Assembly (NCBI GenBank): GCA_964390795.1
Contig: CAYMLQ010000106.1
Location: 1 to 15,174, forward strand
DNA length: 15,174 nucleotides
Direction of reading: 5' to 3'
Origin: CAYMLQ01 sp964390795
GTDB taxonomy: Bacteria; Verrucomicrobiota; Kiritimatiellia; RFP12; UBA1067
The notes below the pieces were generated by a model that saw only the letters and a program-made list of their open reading frames with translations, made no database searches and had not been told where the DNA came from. The translations under genes were made by a program, and so were the position numbers. Below are positions 12,140 to 15,174 of the stretch, piece after piece. Position 1 is the first letter of the stretch, and every line of letters starts with the position of its first letter.

Positions 12140-14806
12140 CTACCGCTTCCAAATCAGCCCGTCGATCCCCGTCTTACGGTTGGGGAAAAACACGCTCACC
12201 GCCAGCGCCGTCACGAGGCAAGTCATGATCCCGATCGTGCCGTAGAGCAACAGGTGCGGTTTCCAAGCCAGAGTGGCCTGATCCAAGCCGATGCACACCA
12301 CATAGTTCGTCGCAAGCCCCGCCAGCGCCGCGGTCGCACCCACGCGCCGCGTGAAGAGGCCAAGCATAAACAGGCACGCGAGCCCGCTCGTCAGGATACC
12401 GATGAGCTTCACGAATTGATCAAAGGCCGAACGGATGTCCGAATTCGCCAGAACCAGCGCTCCGGCCATGCCTGCCAACCCCACCAGAAAGGTGAAGAGC
12501 TGCGCGGTCTTGACTTGCTGGCGGTCGGTCATGTCTTTCCTGAAGCGCTTAACAAAATCGTTTGTTATGGCCGTGGCCGACGAGTTCAGGTTTGCCGCCA
12601 GCGTAGTAATCGTCGCCGCGAACAGCCCCGCCAGAACAAGGCCCGAAAAACCCGCCGGCAGGCCGTTCGTGATAAAGACAGGCAGGATCGAGTCAGCCTT
12701 GGGCATGGTCACCGCCAACTGCTCGGGGTGGCTCCGGTAAAACGTGTACAGCGCGGTTCCGATGCCGAAAAAGATGACTCCGGACACAATCGAAAGAGGC
12801 ACGGTCAGCCAGACCCCCCGGCCCGCCGCGCGCGTGTCCTTGGTCGTCATGTAGCGCTGGATCACGCACTGGTCACTGGTGTACGAGATGAAATACTCCA
12901 CAAACCCGCTGATTAGGGCCACCCAGAAGACCGGACGCGCGAGGTCAAAGGAAAAATCGAACAGCCTGAGTTTCCCCGCACGACCTGCGATTTGGAACGC
13001 GCCAGCCAAACCGCCGTCCGTCCCGGCGATCAGCAAGGCGAGGACAAGGAGCGCCCCGCCGAACAATACCACACACTGTACCACGTCGCTCCAGATCACC
13101 GCCTCGATCCCTCCGAACGCGCAGTACAGGATCGTCAGCACGCTCACGACGACAATGCAGGCGTTCACATCCGCGCCCGTCGCCGCCGCCACGGCCAGCG
13201 AGGGCAGATAAGCCACCACCGCCACGCGCGCCACCATGAAGATGTTAAAGGCTAGGCTCGCGAACAGCCGGCACGCGAGGTTGAAGCGCAGTTCCAGATA
13301 TTCGTAGGCGCACGTCAGGTTCAGCTTCCGGAACAAAGGTAAATAACAGCCGATCACCAATGGAGGGAGCAACAGGAAGGGCAGGCATCGGATCCAGTAC
13401 CGCCAGTCCGATATATAGGCCAGCGCTGGAATTGCAAGAAAAGAGATCGAACTGAACATCGCCGCGAAAATGCTGATGCCCGCCGCCCACCACGGGATAC
13501 GCCCGCCGCCTTTGAAGTAGTCGTCCGCGCTTTTCTTCTTGCGCATGAACCACCCGCCCATGCCCGCCAGCCCGCCGAAGTAGACGCCCATCACCACCCA
13601 GTTAAGCCAATGAAATTTCCGGTGCTGAGCGAACATCCCGACCGCGCAGACCGGCGTGCGGATGCCCGGCTGGACTTCGCCAGAGGCCAACAGAATGCTC
13701 CCGTCCGCACGCTTCACCACCGCACCCGCAACCACCGGAGGGAACGGCACCTCTCCCAGTTCGAACCACTGGTCCGTCACCGTGTGATACGCCAGCACGT
13801 GTCGGCTCCAACTCTTCGGTACGGAGGACTGGTACGCAATGCGTTGAGCCTCCTTCGCCTCGCCCGTCAGCGTCGCCATCTTGCGCTGGTTGTCGTCAAA
13901 ATAGGCCGCGTCAAGCCCCCCGAAAAACAACACGTGCTGATCGCCGACCGTCACGCATTTGGCCCCGAGCAGCGGCCACGCTGGCGCGTCCGACCCTTTT
14001 GGGCATGCGGGCGCGATGGGATGCCAGCGTCCCGTTGCCGCCAGTTGCGACACATCATACGCGAAGCCATTCGTTACCGACTGTAGTATCCCCTCCGTGT
14101 TTTTCGCGTACCCGCCGACCACATAAAGATACATTTTCTTCTGGTCGCCGTTTTGCACAAAAGCCACCGCCTGCAAGCGGTCTTTCGGTCCGGGCAACGC
14201 GGGCATGGGATGCCATCCTGCCCGTAGCGCATCCAAATCGAGCGTCCAGACGTCGCTCGGAATCGGTTCCGCAGTTTCACCGACCGCCACATAGACGCGG
14301 TTGTCCTTGGCCACCGCAGCTCCCAGCCGTACCCCGCCCGGAAAATCCGGCAATGCCGTCTCGACCGCCTGGCCTCGTGCTGCGTCCCACGTCAGCAGAA
14401 ACACCCGGCGCGAAATCCCGCCGTTGTCCCCGACCGTGCCGCCCACGCACACGACCCCGCGCGGCGTGGTGGCGGACATGCCTTCCGCTAGCGCCTGCGA
14501 CAAACGTCCCGCCCGTATCCAGTTCGTGCCGCCAGAAGGCAACGCGTAAATCTCGGCGTAAAATCGCTTCTTCCCTCCCTTGAGCAGCGGCTCATCCGGG
14601 AAGTTCGATCCGCCCGCCAGCAGCGCGACCCCGTTGTGCTCACCGTAAAATGGAGCGCCCACGCCGATCGCTGAACGCCCGTCTGCCTGCGGCGGCAGCA
14701 AAAAACCCGCTGACCACTCAAGTCCGACCGGAGGCGACCCGTCCGCCCGCGTCAGACACGCCAACAGTAGTGTCGCGCCACACATAATCTGTTTCCTAAA
14801 CAACAT
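12140..14806 (-). CDS. Kelch-type sialic-acid mutarotase (NanM-like) fused to a sodium:solute symporter
   Basis: 888 residues. After a signal sequence (basic L-F-R-K, hydrophobic to about 23), residues 25-395 form a kelch-like propeller of the cyclically permuted NanM/YjhT mutarotase type. The diagnostic L-L-A-G-G-S-N-F-P-D is at 62-71, and further G-G blade ends are at 122, 231 and 296. From about 400 to 885 is a sodium:solute symporter: S-A-D-D-Y-F-K-G-G-G-R-I-P-W-W-A-A-G at 426-443, about a dozen hydrophobic helices, and L-A-A-N-L-N-S-S-A-T-A-I-T-N-D in the region where this family binds sodium. The propeller would face the periplasm and convert anomers for the attached transporter. ATG at 14785 has a better AGGA spacing but would lose the basic N-region. 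It is the first gene of its strand series. Confidence 0.9.
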   Translation of the reverse strand: MLFRKQIMCGATLLLACLTRADGSPPVGLEWSAGFLLPPQADGRSAIGVGAPFYGEHNGVALLAGGSNFPDEPLLKGGKKRFYAEIYALPSGGTNWIRAGRLSQALAEGMSATTPRGVVCVGGTVGDNGGISRRVFLLTWDAARGQAVETALPDFPGGVRLGAAVAKDNRVYVAVGETAEPIPSDVWTLDLDALRAGWHPMPALPGPKDRLQAVAFVQNGDQKKMYLYVVGGYAKNTEGILQSVTNGFAYDVSQLAATGRWHPIAPACPKGSDAPAWPLLGAKCVTVGDQHVLFFGGLDAAYFDDNQRKMATLTGEAKEAQRIAYQSSVPKSWSRHVLAYHTVTDQWFELGEVPFPPVVAGAVVKRADGSILLASGEVQPGIRTPVCAVGMFAQHRKFHWLNWVVMGVYFGGLAGMGGWFMRKKKSADDYFKGGGRIPWWAAGISIFAAMFSSISFLAIPALAYISDWRYWIRCLPFLLLPPLVIGCYLPLFRKLNLTCAYEYLELRFNLACRLFASLAFNIFMVARVAVVAYLPSLAVAAATGADVNACIVVVSVLTILYCAFGGIEAVIWSDVVQCVVLFGGALLVLALLIAGTDGGLAGAFQIAGRAGKLRLFDFSFDLARPVFWVALISGFVEYFISYTSDQCVIQRYMTTKDTRAAGRGVWLTVPLSIVSGVIFFGIGTALYTFYRSHPEQLAVTMPKADSILPVFITNGLPAGFSGLVLAGLFAATITTLAANLNSSATAITNDFVKRFRKDMTDRQQVKTAQLFTFLVGLAGMAGALVLANSDIRSAFDQFVKLIGILTSGLACLFMLGLFTRRVGATAALAGLATNYVVCIGLDQATLAWKPHLLLYGTIGIMTCLVTALAVSVFFPNRKTGIDGLIWKR

Positions 14807-14913
14807 AAAAGCCAGTTCCCGTTCGTTTACTGATCAAGTATACCGGACTTGTTCTGACAAAACGTGCGTGAAAAAAGAATTACGATTTCTTGGCATGATC
14901 ACCATAAAGGCTT
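14807..14913. promoter_or_regulatory. Divergent intergenic region with candidate promoter and operator for the transporter
   Basis: On the minus strand TATACT (14842-14837) is a good -10 hexamer, placing transcription start about 25 bases before the transporter ATG. There is no good TTGACA at 16-18 bases; TTGTCA is 12 bases upstream. The -10 lies within an inverted repeat GATCAAGT-N7-ACTTGTTC at 14832-14854. The plus-strand AraC-like frame begins at 14914 without an obvious ribosome binding site. Confidence 0.45.
14832..14854. promoter_or_regulatory. Inverted repeat overlapping the candidate -10, possible operator
   Basis: Arms of 8 bases match at 7 of 8 positions around a 7-base spacer containing CCGG. 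Its position over the -10 hexamer would suit repression by a dimeric regulator. No second copy was found elsewhere in the window. Confidence 0.4.
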
Positions 14914-15174
14914 ATGTTTCCGGTTTCCGGTCGTTTGGGGAACTCGGCCATGATCGCTTTACAGTATTGCGACAGCCCCACAACCTCCACCGACGCCTCC
15001 ATCACTCGGATTGCCATCGACCTCGGCTTCTGCGCCTCGCAACATTTCTCCAGCCACTTCAAGCGCCTCACCGGCCTGCCGCCCCACCATTTCCTGCTCA
15101 AGTGCCTTTTCGACGAGGCCAAAGTCCGCCTGCGCAAAACCCGCATGCCCGTCACCCTTATCGCGCAAGACTTG
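14914..15174 (+). CDS. AraC-type DNA-binding domain, N-terminally short and chimeric, runs off the window
   Basis: Stops at 14896 and 14905 in frame limit the frame, so the first ATG is at 14914 (a second at 14950). The 87 visible residues are only DNA-binding domain; the cupin sensor found in the homologue at 9253 is absent. Residues from about 51 on (F-K-R-L-T-G-L-P-P-H-H-F-L-L-K-C) match the inter-HTH region of that homologue, with about 107 of 117 bases identical (15058-15174 against 9931-10047). The HTH just before, I-A-I-D-L-G-F-C-A-S-Q-H-F-S-S-H-F, resembles the second HTH of the homologue, not its first. It is either a 5'-truncated remnant or an HTH-only regulator with a recombined first HTH. 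It is divergent from the transporter gene. Confidence 0.6.
   Translation, partial: MFPVSGRLGNSAMIALQYCDSPTTSTDASITRIAIDLGFCASQHFSSHFKRLTGLPPHHFLLKCLFDEAKVRLRKTRMPVTLIAQDL

Overview
The window most likely comes from an uncultured member of the PVC group (Kiritimatiellota, Verrucomicrobiota or Lentisphaerota). This is inferred from the gene repertoire: a large secreted protein with autotransporter-associated beta-strand repeats, a Tat-exported TIM-barrel protein, a sialidase-like protein fused to an FGE-sulfatase-type domain, a kelch-mutarotase/sodium-symporter fusion, and several AraC regulators. Structured intergenic repeats are also present. There is no rRNA or taxonomic marker to confirm it. 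Coding density is high, and I found no tRNA, rRNA, CRISPR array, insertion sequence or phage gene.

Layout. Bases 1-114 (+) are the tail of an AraC-family regulator. From 9075 down to 123 on the minus strand runs a tight seven-gene cluster that looks like one operon. In transcription order it holds: a 956-residue secreted beta-strand-repeat protein; a sialidase-like BNR protein with a C-terminal FGE-like domain (4-base stop/start overlap with the first gene); a Tat-exported TIM-barrel protein; a secreted SGNH/GDSL esterase; an N-acetylneuraminate lyase/DapA-family aldolase; and two small tandem paralogues that resemble L-2-amino-thiazoline-4-carboxylate (ATC) hydrolase and overlap by 4 bases. 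A complete AraC regulator (9253-10128, +) is divergent from this cluster. A second minus-strand unit starts at 14806: a NanM-like kelch mutarotase fused to a sodium:solute symporter, a 301-base repeat-rich gap, then a short-chain dehydrogenase and an aldo/keto reductase. The window ends inside an N-terminally short, apparently chimeric AraC gene (14914 onward, +).

Working model (inference): this is a regulated locus for harvesting a sialic-acid-like acidic sugar. Exported enzymes release and de-esterify the sugar. The mutarotase-symporter equilibrates anomers and imports it, the lyase splits it in the cytoplasm, and the two oxidoreductases process a sugar product. NanE, NanK, NagA and NagB are not in the window. 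The sialidase-like protein lacks a recognisable FRIP motif, so the exact sugar is uncertain.

The most unusual material is non-coding or small. It includes: (1) the pair of ATC-hydrolase-like paralogues in a sugar-acid operon; (2) an octamer-periodic repeat that supplies both the C-terminal tail of one paralogue and the ribosome binding site of the other; (3) a dispersed repeat whose two copies both end in a Shine-Dalgarno sequence and an ATG; (4) a 54-base cloverleaf element whose two halves differ only by compensatory changes; and (5) a dyad overlapping a candidate -10 element ahead of the transporter.
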